NCBI GenBank assembly: GCA_017619375.1
Contig: JAFZSL010000045.1
Span: 1 to 64,000, forward strand
Reading direction: 5' to 3'
Source of the DNA: Prevotella sp.
Lineage (GTDB): Bacteria > Bacteroidota > Bacteroidia > Bacteroidales > Bacteroidaceae
DNA length: 64,000 nt
Below are positions 1 to 8,378 of this stretch, in pieces. The translations under genes were made by a program, and so were the position numbers. The notes below the pieces were generated by a model. It was given only the letters and a program-made list of their open reading frames with translations, searched no databases and was not told the origin of the DNA. Each line of letters begins with the position of its first letter. The stretch's first letter is position 1.

Positions 1-80
1 CAAGTGGGGATGTCTAAGGAAAACAATAGGGTTTAAGTTATTCAGATAGGGAAAATAATACCCCAAAATGGTTACGAAGC

Positions 81-160
81 GGACTAATGTCCCTTTAACT
101 TCCTTTTAACTACCTTTTAACTTCCCTTTAACTTCCGAAAGCTGAGCGAATGCGAAACTT
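81..160 (+). repeat. TTTAACTTCC microrepeat element, copy 1
   Basis: Four head-to-tail units of about 11 bases (CCTTTTAACTT variants) are followed by a conserved tail reading GAGCGAATGCG and AACTT. The same layout recurs at 7703-7776, and the front part at 39460-39500. It lies downstream of the hydrolase gene and holds no reading frame. The rest of 1-258 shows nothing recognisable. Confidence 0.75.
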
Positions 161-258
161 GAAATATTTACCTAACAATTCAAGGCTTCATGTGATACAG
201 TGTATCAAACTCCGTCCCTGCGATATCACGAGTAGGGCAAACATCCCCACTCACATGG

Positions 259-939
259 TCATCCTTTCAAAAACTCCATTACTATGCGGTTGAACGACTG
301 AGGACATTTGTTGGCGACGAAATGGTCCCCCTTGATGAAGGCGAGCCGGGCGTCAGGGATGCTGCGGGCTATCAGTCGTGTATGCTCCTCCTTGATCATG
401 TCCTTGGTGCCGGCCACAACCAGTGTCTTTGCTTGGATGCCGTGAAGTTCTTCCGGCTGCACGTTGGGGTCGTTGACCATCAGCCCCAGCATCTCTGCGT
501 TCTGCTTGGCAGACTTGCTCCATCTTGCAAAAAAGCCCGCGATTTTGTAACCCAACTCGATGGGGAGTTGCACGGAGCGTTTCACGCCTTTCGCATCCAG
601 ATTGGCACCATTGAGAATCAAGCGGTTCACACGACCAGGATATTTCATGGCAAAGACCATGGCGATGTTGCCTCCATCGGAAAAACCAAGCAGATGGGCC
701 TTTCCTATTTGGTGCGCATCCATAAAAACCAAGAGGTCGTCGGCAAACTGCCTGATGGTGAATGGTGCATCGCCCCTCGGGGTCTTCCCGTGACCTCTGG
801 TGTCTATGGCAAGGACGCGGAAGTATCGGGAAAACTCATCAATCTGACCTCGGAAATAGTCGCTGCTCTCACCATTGCCATGGAGGAGAATCAGCGCCTC
901 GCCCCGGCCTTTTTCGATGAAGAAATGCTTGATGTCCAT
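259..939 (-). CDS. alpha/beta hydrolase
   Basis: A 226-residue single-domain alpha/beta hydrolase without signal peptide, so probably cytoplasmic. Visible features are the oxyanion-loop HGNG (20-23), the nucleophile elbow G-F-S-D-G with Ser88, Asp180 in the strand LVVAGTKD, and His206 in GDHF, which together make a complete Ser-Asp-His triad. Length fits small carboxylesterase or lactonase-like members. The substrate cannot be told from sequence. It is the last of three minus-strand genes (methyltransferase, ZIP transporter, hydrolase); the gap to the ZIP gene is 25 bases, so co-transcription is likely. Confidence 0.88.
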   Translation of the reverse strand: MDIKHFFIEKGRGEALILLHGNGESSDYFRGQIDEFSRYFRVLAIDTRGHGKTPRGDAPFTIRQFADDLLVFMDAHQIGKAHLLGFSDGGNIAMVFAMKYPGRVNRLILNGANLDAKGVKRSVQLPIELGYKIAGFFARWSKSAKQNAEMLGLMVNDPNVQPEELHGIQAKTLVVAGTKDMIKEEHTRLIARSIPDARLAFIKGDHFVANKCPQSFNRIVMEFLKG

Positions 940-964
940 GACAATCTGTTTTCAATCGTGTCTT

Positions 965-1747
965 CTATCCCAGCACCATATCGAGCACCATCATCAAGAC
1001 GAAACCGATGGCAAAGCCGATGGTGCTGAGATTGCTGTGTTGGCCGCCGGAGGCTTCGGGTATCAGTTCCTCTATCACCACATAGAGCATGGCTCCTGCG
1101 GCAAATGAAAGCATGTAGGGGAGGACAGGTGCCAACAGGGAGGCCAGCAACAGGATGGTGACCGCACCGATGGGTTCCACGGTTCCACTCAGCGCACCTA
1201 TGAGGAAAGAGCGCCAACGGCTATTGCCTGCCGCCCGCATCGGCATGGAAATGATGGCCCCTTCGGGAATGTTCTGGATGGCAATGCCCAGGGAGACGGT
1301 CAAAGCGCCGGCAAGGGAAATGCTCGTCGCTCCGGTGTCGGCCCCGGCGAACACCACGCCGACAGCCATCCCTTCCGGGATGTTGTGTATGGTGACGGCC
1401 AGGGCGAGCATCGCTGTCTTGGAAAGATGGGAGCGCATGCCTTCCGGTTTGTCTGTTCCCATGTGAAGGTGCGGTGTCACTTCGTCAATCAGTAGCAGAA
1501 AGCCCATGCCCAACAAGAATCCGATGGCTGCGGGCACGACCGACCATCTGCCGCTGTCGGCTTGCATCTCCATCGCTGGTATCAATAGCGACCAAACCGA
1601 TGCCGCCACCATCACGCCCGAAGCGAAACCCAATAATGACTTTTGCAGCCGCACCGACATGTCGCCTTTCATCATGAAGACAAAGGCGGAGCCGAGCACC
1701 GTGCCCAGCACCGGTACAAGCAGTCCTATAATCAATGTAGTAATCAT
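965..1747 (-). CDS. ZIP family metal transporter
   Basis: A 260-residue polytopic membrane protein of the ZIP family (ZupT-like), which in known members imports divalent metals such as zinc, iron or manganese across the inner membrane. The two family signatures are intact: HNIPEG at 121-126 in TM4 and QNIPEG at 158-163 in TM5, which form the metal-binding centre. About eight hydrophobic segments are seen, with a short His-containing loop (HLHMG, 93-97) between TM3 and TM4. The gene starts 3 bases after the methyltransferase gene ends, which points to one transcript. Metal preference is not deducible. Confidence 0.92.
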   Translation of the reverse strand: MITTLIIGLLVPVLGTVLGSAFVFMMKGDMSVRLQKSLLGFASGVMVAASVWSLLIPAMEMQADSGRWSVVPAAIGFLLGMGFLLLIDEVTPHLHMGTDKPEGMRSHLSKTAMLALAVTIHNIPEGMAVGVVFAGADTGATSISLAGALTVSLGIAIQNIPEGAIISMPMRAAGNSRWRSFLIGALSGTVEPIGAVTILLLASLLAPVLPYMLSFAAGAMLYVVIEELIPEASGGQHSNLSTIGFAIGFVLMMVLDMVLG

Positions 1748-1750
1748 GAC

Positions 1751-2413
1751 CTATCTCTTTTTTGCTCTGAAATATAACATGGCTCCCTCTATGTGGAAGT
1801 CGAGGATGTCGTAGTGTGGCTCCAAGCGACAGCGCACGTCGCTTGCGGTGTCAAAGGGTGGGGTGAACCATCCCATGCGGGTCATCACGGTGTTGGCGAG
1901 CCAGTCGGCTATCTTCTGCTCTCCTGCTATGTAGAAGCACGCCAGCAATTCGCCGCCAGGTCTTAATGTGCGCAGAATCTCATCATAAGCCTTTTCCTTG
2001 TCGGGGAAGACATGGAGACCGTTCATGCAGAGCACTTTGTCAAATGTCTCATCTTTGAAGGGTAGGGCACCGACATCGCCTTGCATCGTTCTGACATGGG
2101 GCAGGCCGGCCTCGCGAAATCTTTCTTCCGCACGCTCCAGCATGTCACTACTGTAGTCCACACAAGTGATGTCGGCCTGTGTCATGTGTTTGTACTTCTC
2201 AACCGTGAAAACGGCTGTACCCACGGGGACGTCGAGCAATCTGCCCTTGAAATCATCGGGAATCCAACCCAGCACCCTGCGGGCTATCTCGTTGTCGTCG
2301 ACTCCACCCCAAAGCAACTTGAAATAGATGCGGCTCCACCACTTGCCTTGTGTGATGGCATCATCGTAAAAACTTTTGCTGAACTTGTATGAACTCTTGA
2401 TCTTGTCTGCCAT
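1751..2413 (-). CDS. class I SAM-dependent methyltransferase
   Basis: A 220-residue Rossmann-fold methyltransferase. Motif I is LLDVPVGTAV (about 59-68), a slight variant of the usual D/E-x-G-x-G; the ribose-binding acidic loop is VDYS (85-88); a GDVGALPF-type motif follows, then the post-III segment LRPGGELLACF. It resembles the UbiE/Methyltransf_11 group of soluble enzymes. The acceptor is unknown. It is first in a tight operon with the ZIP transporter and an alpha/beta hydrolase. Sequences like TACCTTTG on this strand (2516-2509 and 2593-2586) may be promoter -7 elements. Confidence 0.85.
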   Translation of the reverse strand: MADKIKSSYKFSKSFYDDAITQGKWWSRIYFKLLWGGVDDNEIARRVLGWIPDDFKGRLLDVPVGTAVFTVEKYKHMTQADITCVDYSSDMLERAEERFREAGLPHVRTMQGDVGALPFKDETFDKVLCMNGLHVFPDKEKAYDEILRTLRPGGELLACFYIAGEQKIADWLANTVMTRMGWFTPPFDTASDVRCRLEPHYDILDFHIEGAMLYFRAKKR

Positions 2414-2508
2414 GATTCTTTTTTTTGTTTATATAGCAAATCTTGTCGCCCGAATGTCATAATTGCTATAACATTCCTTTTTTTTCGGGGTCGCCGAAAA
2501 AGACGCTG

Positions 2509-2593
2509 CAAAGGTACGTATAAGAAAACGCAACCCGGTTGCAAAGTGCGAGGCATCGACGGAAACGTGGCTTTCTTTCAGCGTGCAAAGGTA
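2509..2593 (-). promoter_or_regulatory. two candidate -7 elements upstream of methyltransferase
   Basis: The minus strand holds two copies of TACCTTTG (2516-2509 and 2593-2586), each in the context GTACCTTTGCA. Both match the Bacteroidetes -7 consensus TAnnTTTG. Neither has a TTTG at the ideal 19-20 base spacing, so the assignment is tentative. Confidence 0.45.
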
Positions 2594-2605
2594 CGATGTT
2601 TCAAC

Positions 2606-2651
2606 AAAGTGCGCAATACCTAAAACGAGTGTTTTTTGCATTGCGCACTTT
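2606..2651. terminator. stem-loop between divergent-end genes
   Basis: AAAGTGCGCAAT (2606-2617) is the exact reverse complement of ATTGCGCACTTT (2640-2651), with a second inner hairpin AAAAC/GTTTT. It sits just beyond the stop of the GPx-nitroreductase gene and upstream of the methyltransferase. It could terminate the fusion gene; the U-tract is weak. Confidence 0.5.
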
Positions 2652-2680
2652 CATTTGCCAAAGAGGACGGGCGTGGGCGC

Positions 2681-3817
2681 TCACTTGATGTACTTCACCT
2701 TGGAAGCATCACGGGGTTTGGCAGCGGGTTGCTCATCGGGGTAGCCGATGGCGATGATGTAGTTGAGTTTGTAGTCGGCAGGGATGTCGAGGCGGTCGAT
2801 GAAGAACTTTGCCTTTTCGTTGGCGACAAGCCATCTCACAGGACCACCGAGACAACAGGTGCCGAGACCCATGGACTGGGCGGCAAGCATGATGTTCTCT
2901 CCCAACAATCCGGCATCAAGTTCGCCACCGCCATTTGCCGGTGTACAGACGCAGATGAGGTTGGGGGCATTGCGGAACATGTTCTTGAAATTCTTGTCGC
3001 GGTTCACCTGTTCGGTATTCTCCTGCTTGAAAATCTCGGTCACTTCGGCTATCAGTTTCTGGTCTTCCACCACCCTTACAATCCACGGCTGGCGGTTGCC
3101 CCCGCTTGGGGCGTTGATGCCTGCACGGACGACGACTTCCAACTTCTCATGCTCCACGGGTTTGTCGAGGTATTTGCGCACGGAGCGACGGGCCATGATG
3201 TTGCTCAGCACGGGATTGACTTCCATCTGCACATCGGCTTCCACGTCGCTCATCTTGTCCGTCGGTTCGTAGCGCTTGACGACCTGTCCGTCGCGACTGA
3301 CAAGAAACTTGGTGAAGTTCCATTTGATGTCTGATTTCTTGTCATACTCGGCATCCTGCCTGCGGAGCATGCCGTCCATCATCTTGCCCCGTTCGTCTGT
3401 CACGTCGAAGCCGCCGAAGCCCTTCTGGGATTTCAGCCACACGTAGAGCAGATGGGCGTTGTCTCCGTTCACCTCAATCTTGTCGAACTGAGGGAAGTTG
3501 ATGTTGAAATTGGCCGTGCAGAATTGATGAATCTCCTGGATTGTCCCAGGGGCCTGCTCGCCAAATTGGTTGCAAGGGAAGTCGAGAATCTCGAAACCTT
3601 CCTTGGCATATTTCTCATAGAGCGCCTCCAACTCCTTGTATTGGGGCGTGAAACCACATCGTGTGGCGGTGTTGACAATGAGCAGCACTTTGCCTTTGTA
3701 GTCGGAGAGCGATACTTCCTGCCCGACGTCGTCCTTCACCTTGAAATCATAAATACTTTGTGCCGACAGCGCCAGCACGCTTGTCATTGCCATAAGGCAA
3801 AGAAACAGTCTTTTCAT
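2681..3817 (-). CDS. glutathione peroxidase-nitroreductase fusion
   Basis: A 378-residue secreted protein joining two redox enzymes. A signal peptide (1-20, ending ALSAQ) is followed by a glutathione peroxidase domain (22-185) with peroxidatic Cys54 in ATRCGFT, Gln84 in PCNQFG, Trp166-Asn167 in KWNFTKF, and Cys100 in the position of the resolving Cys of thioredoxin-dependent GPx enzymes. After a short linker a nitroreductase domain (205-378) starts with RRSVRKY, the FMN-contact motif, and contains APSGGNRQPW. In the known families the first domain reduces peroxides and the second is an FMN NAD(P)H oxidoreductase. All key residues are kept in both. The gene follows GH2 by 60 bases and may share its transcript. 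Both family calls are secure; the joint role is inference. Confidence 0.9.
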   Translation of the reverse strand: MKRLFLCLMAMTSVLALSAQSIYDFKVKDDVGQEVSLSDYKGKVLLIVNTATRCGFTPQYKELEALYEKYAKEGFEILDFPCNQFGEQAPGTIQEIHQFCTANFNINFPQFDKIEVNGDNAHLLYVWLKSQKGFGGFDVTDERGKMMDGMLRRQDAEYDKKSDIKWNFTKFLVSRDGQVVKRYEPTDKMSDVEADVQMEVNPVLSNIMARRSVRKYLDKPVEHEKLEVVVRAGINAPSGGNRQPWIVRVVEDQKLIAEVTEIFKQENTEQVNRDKNFKNMFRNAPNLICVCTPANGGGELDAGLLGENIMLAAQSMGLGTCCLGGPVRWLVANEKAKFFIDRLDIPADYKLNYIIAIGYPDEQPAAKPRDASKVKYIK

Positions 3818-3876
3818 ATCCGTTTTGTTTTGAGGGTTATGCTATTTGAGGTAATCAGGCATCCTTTGACGCCCGT

Positions 3877-6441
3877 CTATTCTTTGATTTTTATCGTCAG
3901 TTCCTGTTCTTCGAGCATGGGAGACTCTGCCCTGACGGTGATGGTGCCTTCGTCCCGCGTGGCCTCCACGTAGGCGAGGAGACGGCCCCGTACGACCCGC
4001 TGTCGCCAGTCGCGCAGGTTGCTGGTGTCGCTCATGTCGCCGCCCTCGAGACCCAATAGACGACCTCCACCGGTCACTCGGACGGATATCTCATTGTCTG
4101 AAAGTGGCACGGTCTTCCCTTCCATGTCTGTAACCTCGATGATGACATGGGCGACACGCCCGCGTCCGGCCAACACGGCCTTGTCAGTGGTCATTTTCAA
4201 GGCTGCCGGCCTTCCAGTCGTCTCTATCTTGTAGGATGCCACGACATTGCCTTGGCTGTCCAGGGCCTCTGCCTCAAGCACTCCGGGATGATAGGGGATG
4301 TCCCACCAAATGGCTCCCGAAGACTGGTCTTTCTCTTTGGACGGACCCACTTCCTCACCGTTGAGCATCAACCGTGCTTTTCCCTGGTTGGTCATGCACA
4401 CCACACGGATGGTTTGTCCTTTGCGATAGTTCCAGGTGTCTTGTGCATAGATGGACACACCCGGGTCGCGTCTACCTGACTGACGGCCGCGACCATTGCC
4501 CATGGCGGGGTAGGTGCCGATGTAGCACACTGGCTTCTCGCTCCATAATGACGCCCGCCACCAACCTTGGGGCTTTCGCTCGCCCTTCAGGTCGAGCAGT
4601 CCGGCTGATGAACCTCGTGCGGGCCATGCTCCACTCTCACCGAGGTAGTCGATTCCGGTCCAAAGAAATTGTCCGAAGATGAAGTCGTGTTGCTCTACCG
4701 CTCTCCATGCCTCAAGGTCATGGCGGTTCTCCGAACCGTAAATCACTCGCGTGGGATAGGTGCGGTGGTCCTCGTCGTATCGGCTTTCAGTGTAGTTGTA
4801 ACCCACCACGTCGACAACCTGTGGGTAGGTGGTCTCGTTGGACATCACCACGCCTGCCAACGCGCCCGTGGTGGGACGGCTGGTGTCGATCTGCTTCACC
4901 ACCTTGGTGAGCCGTTCGGCGATGCGTCCGATGCGCTGGGCGTCTGGCTGCTCGGGTTTGTATCCACCGTACATGGGCTGCGTGATACTGCTTCCATCCA
5001 ACACAGGGTGGGAGTAGGGATCGTTGGGATAGTCCACCTCGTTGCCTATGGACCAGAGGAAGATGCACGGGTGGTTGCGGTCGCGGCGCACCATGTCGGC
5101 AACGTCGCGGTCTATCCATTCCTCAAAGAAGTCGTAGGAACCTTCAAAACCCGGGGTGCCGCGGTTCCAGCCCTCAAGCCACTTGCGCTTGGGGAACTCC
5201 CATTCGTCGCTGGCTTCATCCATGACGAGGAGGCCGAGGGAGTCGGAGAGGTCGTAGACCACGGGGGCCTGAGGGTTGTGGCTCATGCGGATGGCATTCA
5301 CCCCGATGGCCTGCAGGTTGACGAGACGTCGCTCCCACACGTCGCGGGGCACTACAGCGCCGAGTACTCCGGCGTCATGGTGAAGGCACACCCCTTTCAC
5401 CTTCATGTTGTTCCCGTTGAGGAAAAATCCCTTGTCTGGGTCGAAATGCAGGGTCCGGAGGCCCATGCGCATGATGCTGCTGTCTACAACGTCGCCATTA
5501 CCGACATCCAGCAGTCGGGTTTCCACAGTGTATAGATAGCCGTTGCCTATGTTCCACAACTGCGGTTGCGAAATCTTCAGTTGCAGCGTTTGGCGTTCTT
5601 GGTTGCCAATGGTGGCTTGTTTCTGTGCCACCTGCCGGTGCTGGGCATCATAGATGGTCACTTGTGCCTTCAGGGAGGGGGAGGCTTTGCCATATCCTTC
5701 TGCCGTGGTGGTTTCCACATCCACCTCCACGGTGGCGGTCCCCCGACTGAGTTGCTTCAGCCGCCATGCGCTTCCCCATTGGGCGAGATGAACAGGTCCG
5801 GATTTCACGAGCCACACAGGGCGATAGATGCCGCTGCCGGTATACCACCGTGAGTCGGCTTGTCGGGAGTGGTCTACACGCACGGCGAACACGTTGTCGC
5901 CTTCCTTGTTGAGCCAGGGCGTCATGTCATACAGCACGGAGGCGTAGCCGTTGGGGCGCATGCCGAGCAGATGCCCGTTGAGGAAGACTTCGGCACGATT
6001 GTAGATGCCCTCGAAATAGACAAACCACTGGGTGTCGGCAGTGCTGCCCTCTTGGAGTGAAAAATGCTTACGATACCATCCCACGCCGCCGGGAAGATAG
6101 CCCGTGCAGGAGAAGAGATGGGGCGACATCGGGTGCTCCACCGACCAGTCGTGCGGAAGTTGAAGACGCCGCCATCGTGAGTCATCGTATGCGGGGGCTT
6201 CTGCTGCGATACTCTTGCCGTCGGTGTCGTGTATGTCGGTGCCGACAAGGGCGAACCGCCAGTCGCCATTGAATGGTGTGGCGTGACCGAAAGACACTTG
6301 GGCATAGGTTGCATTGGAATGGCATAGAAAGGCAATGACCGTCAATAGCATGCAGATATGCTGCCTCTTGATTCTTGGACGAAGGGGAATCGTTCTGCTG
6401 GTCTTGTTCGTCATATGGTTTGGGGTAATCGTTAATGGCAT
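3877..6441 (-). CDS. glycoside hydrolase family 2 (beta-galactosidase-like)
   Basis: An 854-residue secreted GH2 enzyme. A signal segment (ICMLLTVIAFLCHS, cleaved near TYAQ) is followed by the sugar-binding jelly-roll (about 50-210), the Ig-like domain (210-320), the TIM barrel (320-640) and C-terminal beta domains, including an Ig-like DUF4982 type module. The acid/base is Glu468 in SIGNEVDYP and the nucleophile Glu571 in YGSEN. The family covers exo-acting beta-galactosidases, glucuronidases and mannosidases; the layout suits a periplasmic beta-galactosidase. A start at 6414 (MTNKTSR) is an alternative. A strong promoter lies at 6471-6502. Confidence 0.93.
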   Translation of the reverse strand: MPLTITPNHMTNKTSRTIPLRPRIKRQHICMLLTVIAFLCHSNATYAQVSFGHATPFNGDWRFALVGTDIHDTDGKSIAAEAPAYDDSRWRRLQLPHDWSVEHPMSPHLFSCTGYLPGGVGWYRKHFSLQEGSTADTQWFVYFEGIYNRAEVFLNGHLLGMRPNGYASVLYDMTPWLNKEGDNVFAVRVDHSRQADSRWYTGSGIYRPVWLVKSGPVHLAQWGSAWRLKQLSRGTATVEVDVETTTAEGYGKASPSLKAQVTIYDAQHRQVAQKQATIGNQERQTLQLKISQPQLWNIGNGYLYTVETRLLDVGNGDVVDSSIMRMGLRTLHFDPDKGFFLNGNNMKVKGVCLHHDAGVLGAVVPRDVWERRLVNLQAIGVNAIRMSHNPQAPVVYDLSDSLGLLVMDEASDEWEFPKRKWLEGWNRGTPGFEGSYDFFEEWIDRDVADMVRRDRNHPCIFLWSIGNEVDYPNDPYSHPVLDGSSITQPMYGGYKPEQPDAQRIGRIAERLTKVVKQIDTSRPTTGALAGVVMSNETTYPQVVDVVGYNYTESRYDEDHRTYPTRVIYGSENRHDLEAWRAVEQHDFIFGQFLWTGIDYLGESGAWPARGSSAGLLDLKGERKPQGWWRASLWSEKPVCYIGTYPAMGNGRGRQSGRRDPGVSIYAQDTWNYRKGQTIRVVCMTNQGKARLMLNGEEVGPSKEKDQSSGAIWWDIPYHPGVLEAEALDSQGNVVASYKIETTGRPAALKMTTDKAVLAGRGRVAHVIIEVTDMEGKTVPLSDNEISVRVTGGGRLLGLEGGDMSDTSNLRDWRQRVVRGRLLAYVEATRDEGTITVRAESPMLEEQELTIKIKE

Positions 6442-6470
6442 CGTCGTTCTTGATTTTAGGTTTCAATGTC

Positions 6471-6502
6471 CAAAGATACGAATTAGGAAGCGAACTACCA
6501 AA
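6471..6502 (-). promoter_or_regulatory. promoter of GH2 gene
   Basis: On the minus strand TTTG (6502-6499), 20 bases, then TATCTTTG (6478-6471) match the Bacteroidetes -33/-7 promoter exactly. Transcription would begin near 6465, about 25 bases before the GH2 start codon. Confidence 0.8.
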
Positions 6503-6602
6503 TTTTTTTACGATTGTCTTTCATCGGGATGTTACCCATGCCTTGTTCCATCGCTCTTACCACAAGCGCCAAGGCGCATGAAAAACTCCCCAACTCCATG
6601 AC

Positions 6603-6887
6603 TCCGTAGACAAATTACAATGCGCTTCTGGCGCATAAAGTCCTTTCAGTCCCAAAAGTCCGTAGACAGATTACAATGCGCCTGGCGCATTAAGTCCTTT
6701 TTGTCCCAAAAGTCCGTAGACAGATAACAATGCGCCTCTGGCGCATCAAGTCCTTTTAGTCCCAAAAGTCCGTAGACAGATAACAATGCGCCTCTGGCGC
6801 ATAAAGTCCTTTTGTCCCAAAAGTCCGTAGACAATAACAATGCGCCTTGGCGCATAAAGTCCTTTCAGTCCCCAAAGTCCGTAGACC
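6603..6887. repeat. tandem array of 54-56 bp palindromic units
   Basis: Five contiguous units begin with TCCGTAGAC at 6603, 6659, 6713, 6769 and 6824, with a sixth start at 6878. Each holds a hairpin TGCGCCtctGGCGCA followed by AAGTCCTTTTAGTCCCAAAAG. There are no spacers. The unit is related to the dispersed GTCTACGGAC foldback elements at 14349, 29740, 29884 and 53956. Confidence 0.9.
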
Positions 6888-6943
6888 ATATGATAACGGC
6901 TCTCCGCAGGGGAGACGGATGCCCTTGTCATCACGAATAACGC

Positions 6944-6980
6944 AAGACTGCCTCCATGTTCATCACATGAAGGCAGTCTT
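6944..6980. terminator. strong hairpin, terminator-like
   Basis: AAGACTGCCTCCATGT (6944-6959) pairs with ACATGAAGGCAGTCTT (6965-6980) over 16 positions with one mismatch and a 5-base loop. No U-run follows directly. No gene ends next to it, so it may be what remains of a deleted gene's terminator or part of the repeat region. Confidence 0.6.
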
Positions 6981-7702
6981 GGCAATCATCACTATGATTT
7001 ACTTTGCGTTTAATTCGCAAAAAATTCTAACCTAATTATCAACCTAAAACCTAATATCTATAAACCTAAATGTTATCTTATGAAACAGATAGTCTGCTTT
7101 TGACACTACAAAGGTAAGGCGGGATTTCTTGGCTTGGAAACATTTGTAGTTTTTTCTTTTCATCACGTTGCGACAAAGAGCTGAAAATGCGACAAAACGC
7201 GGGGCTTGTGCCAAAATTTGTCTGTAGCAGGGTGTCGGGCCAATCGCTTTCCGACAAGTTTTTCTTCCAATGACTTCAAAATCGTCACTGACCTATGAAG
7301 AACAAGCGCCTGATGAGACAATTTTTTTTGAAGTTTGTCATATCTTGCCGTTTTTCCTGTTTTTGCAGGAAATAGGAATGGACTTTGTCAGGAAACGACT
7401 TTAACGAAGATTAACAAGGTATGAAACCGTTACTTGGCAACTATTGGTTACCTTTGCGATGAAATATCGCGAGAACAGGCCGCACCTCGGCATGGCAAGC
7501 AAGTTTGACTCTGCATTTGGCTTGCACTGTCCTAAACTTTGGCCCGTCATGTTGGCAGCCATTGCCATCTTGTAGGGCGGATGTTTTGCTGCTTTAAATG
7601 GATTATTCAAGTTCCGCAAGTAGGGAAAAATGAGGCGTGAAAAAGGTTTTAAAGAAGTATAGATAGCATGATTTACTCCCAAAAGGCGTTAAAAGTGAAC
7701 AT

Positions 7703-7776
7703 ATGTCCCTTTAACTCCTCTTTAACTTCCTTTTAACTCCCCTTTAACTCCTGATAGTTGAGCGAATGCGGAACTT
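7703..7776 (+). repeat. TTTAACTTCC microrepeat element, copy 2
   Basis: It starts ATGTCCCTTTAACT and carries four 11-base units, then GAGCGAATGCGGAACTT, the same order as the copy at 81-160. It lies about 80 bases upstream of the sigma factor gene. Confidence 0.75.
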
Positions 7777-7858
7777 AAATGGATTATTTTTAAAGGAGTG
7801 ACATTTTTTCTGAAAAAAATCATTTTTCTCGAAAGGAATTTTCGATTTGGGGTACTAA

Positions 7859-8365
7859 ATGTTTGAACAAACTCCAGAAAAGATGAATGCAATTGAATTA
7901 GAATTCACGAAATTGGTCCGAGACTACCGTAAGACGATATATACGGTATGTTACTTTTTCTCAGACAATCCTACTGATGTGGACGACCTCTTCCAGGAAG
8001 TGTTGGTCAACCTCTGGAAGGGCTTTCCAAAATTCCGTGGCGACAGCAGTCCCAAAACCTGGGTATGGCGCGTCAGCCTGAACACCTGCTGCAAAGTGGA
8101 GCGAGGCAAGAAACGGAATGTACCAATCGTTCCGCTTGTTATCGACAAGGATGTGTTGAGTGATTCCAATGAGGTGGGCCGGCAGGTCAAGATGCTGTAC
8201 GACAGGATCAACCGCCTTGAACTGTTCGACCGCGCCATCATTCTTCTTTGGCTGGAGAGCATGAGTTATGATGAGATTGCCGCCATAGTGGGCATCTCAA
8301 CCTCGGCTGTAACAAGCCGGCTGTTCCGAATCAAGGAACAACTCAAATCAATGTCAAACCATTAA
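7859..8365 (+). CDS. ECF RNA polymerase sigma factor
   Basis: A 168-residue sigma-70 family, ECF subfamily protein. Region 2 (about 15-85) includes the DVDDLFQEVLVNLW motif and the TWVWRVSLNTC segment; region 4 (110-165) has the helix-turn-helix SYDEIAAIVGISTSAVTSRLFRIK. Such factors direct RNA polymerase to a small regulon and are usually held by a membrane anti-sigma factor encoded next door. The following gene, 13 bases away, encodes a multi-pass membrane protein and is the natural candidate. ATG 7859 or the second ATG at 7883 could be the start. Confidence 0.93.
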   Translation: MFEQTPEKMNAIELEFTKLVRDYRKTIYTVCYFFSDNPTDVDDLFQEVLVNLWKGFPKFRGDSSPKTWVWRVSLNTCCKVERGKKRNVPIVPLVIDKDVLSDSNEVGRQVKMLYDRINRLELFDRAIILLWLESMSYDEIAAIVGISTSAVTSRLFRIKEQLKSMSNH

Positions 8366-8378
8366 AAACCGCAAAGCT

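Larger units (their letters stand above)
6888..7858. other. long non-coding region with relic leader
   Basis: About 970 bases without a convincing gene. It holds a conserved flank AACGGCTCTCCGCAGGGGAG (6894-6913), whose inverted copy is at 14311-14335, a perfect-looking hairpin at 6944-6980, an AT-rich block (about 7020-7080) that on the minus strand reads like a 5' leader with ATTAGGTTTTAGGTT, a minus-strand TACCTTTG at 7116-7109, and the microrepeat copy at 7703-7776. A 38-codon frame at 7459-7575 is probably not a gene. Confidence 0.6.

Noticed and set aside
2636-5535. Long plus-strand frames (2636-3334, 4669-5535) opposite the GPx fusion and GH2 genes
   Set aside because: Both lie antisense to genes with intact catalytic motifs and show no family features.
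6603-6887. Tandem repeats considered as a CRISPR array
   Set aside because: Units are contiguous and there are no unique spacers between them; no cas genes are near.
7459-7575. 38-codon frame after a TACCTTTG sequence
   Set aside because: It would need a leaderless message starting right at the promoter element, and the translation has no recognisable features.
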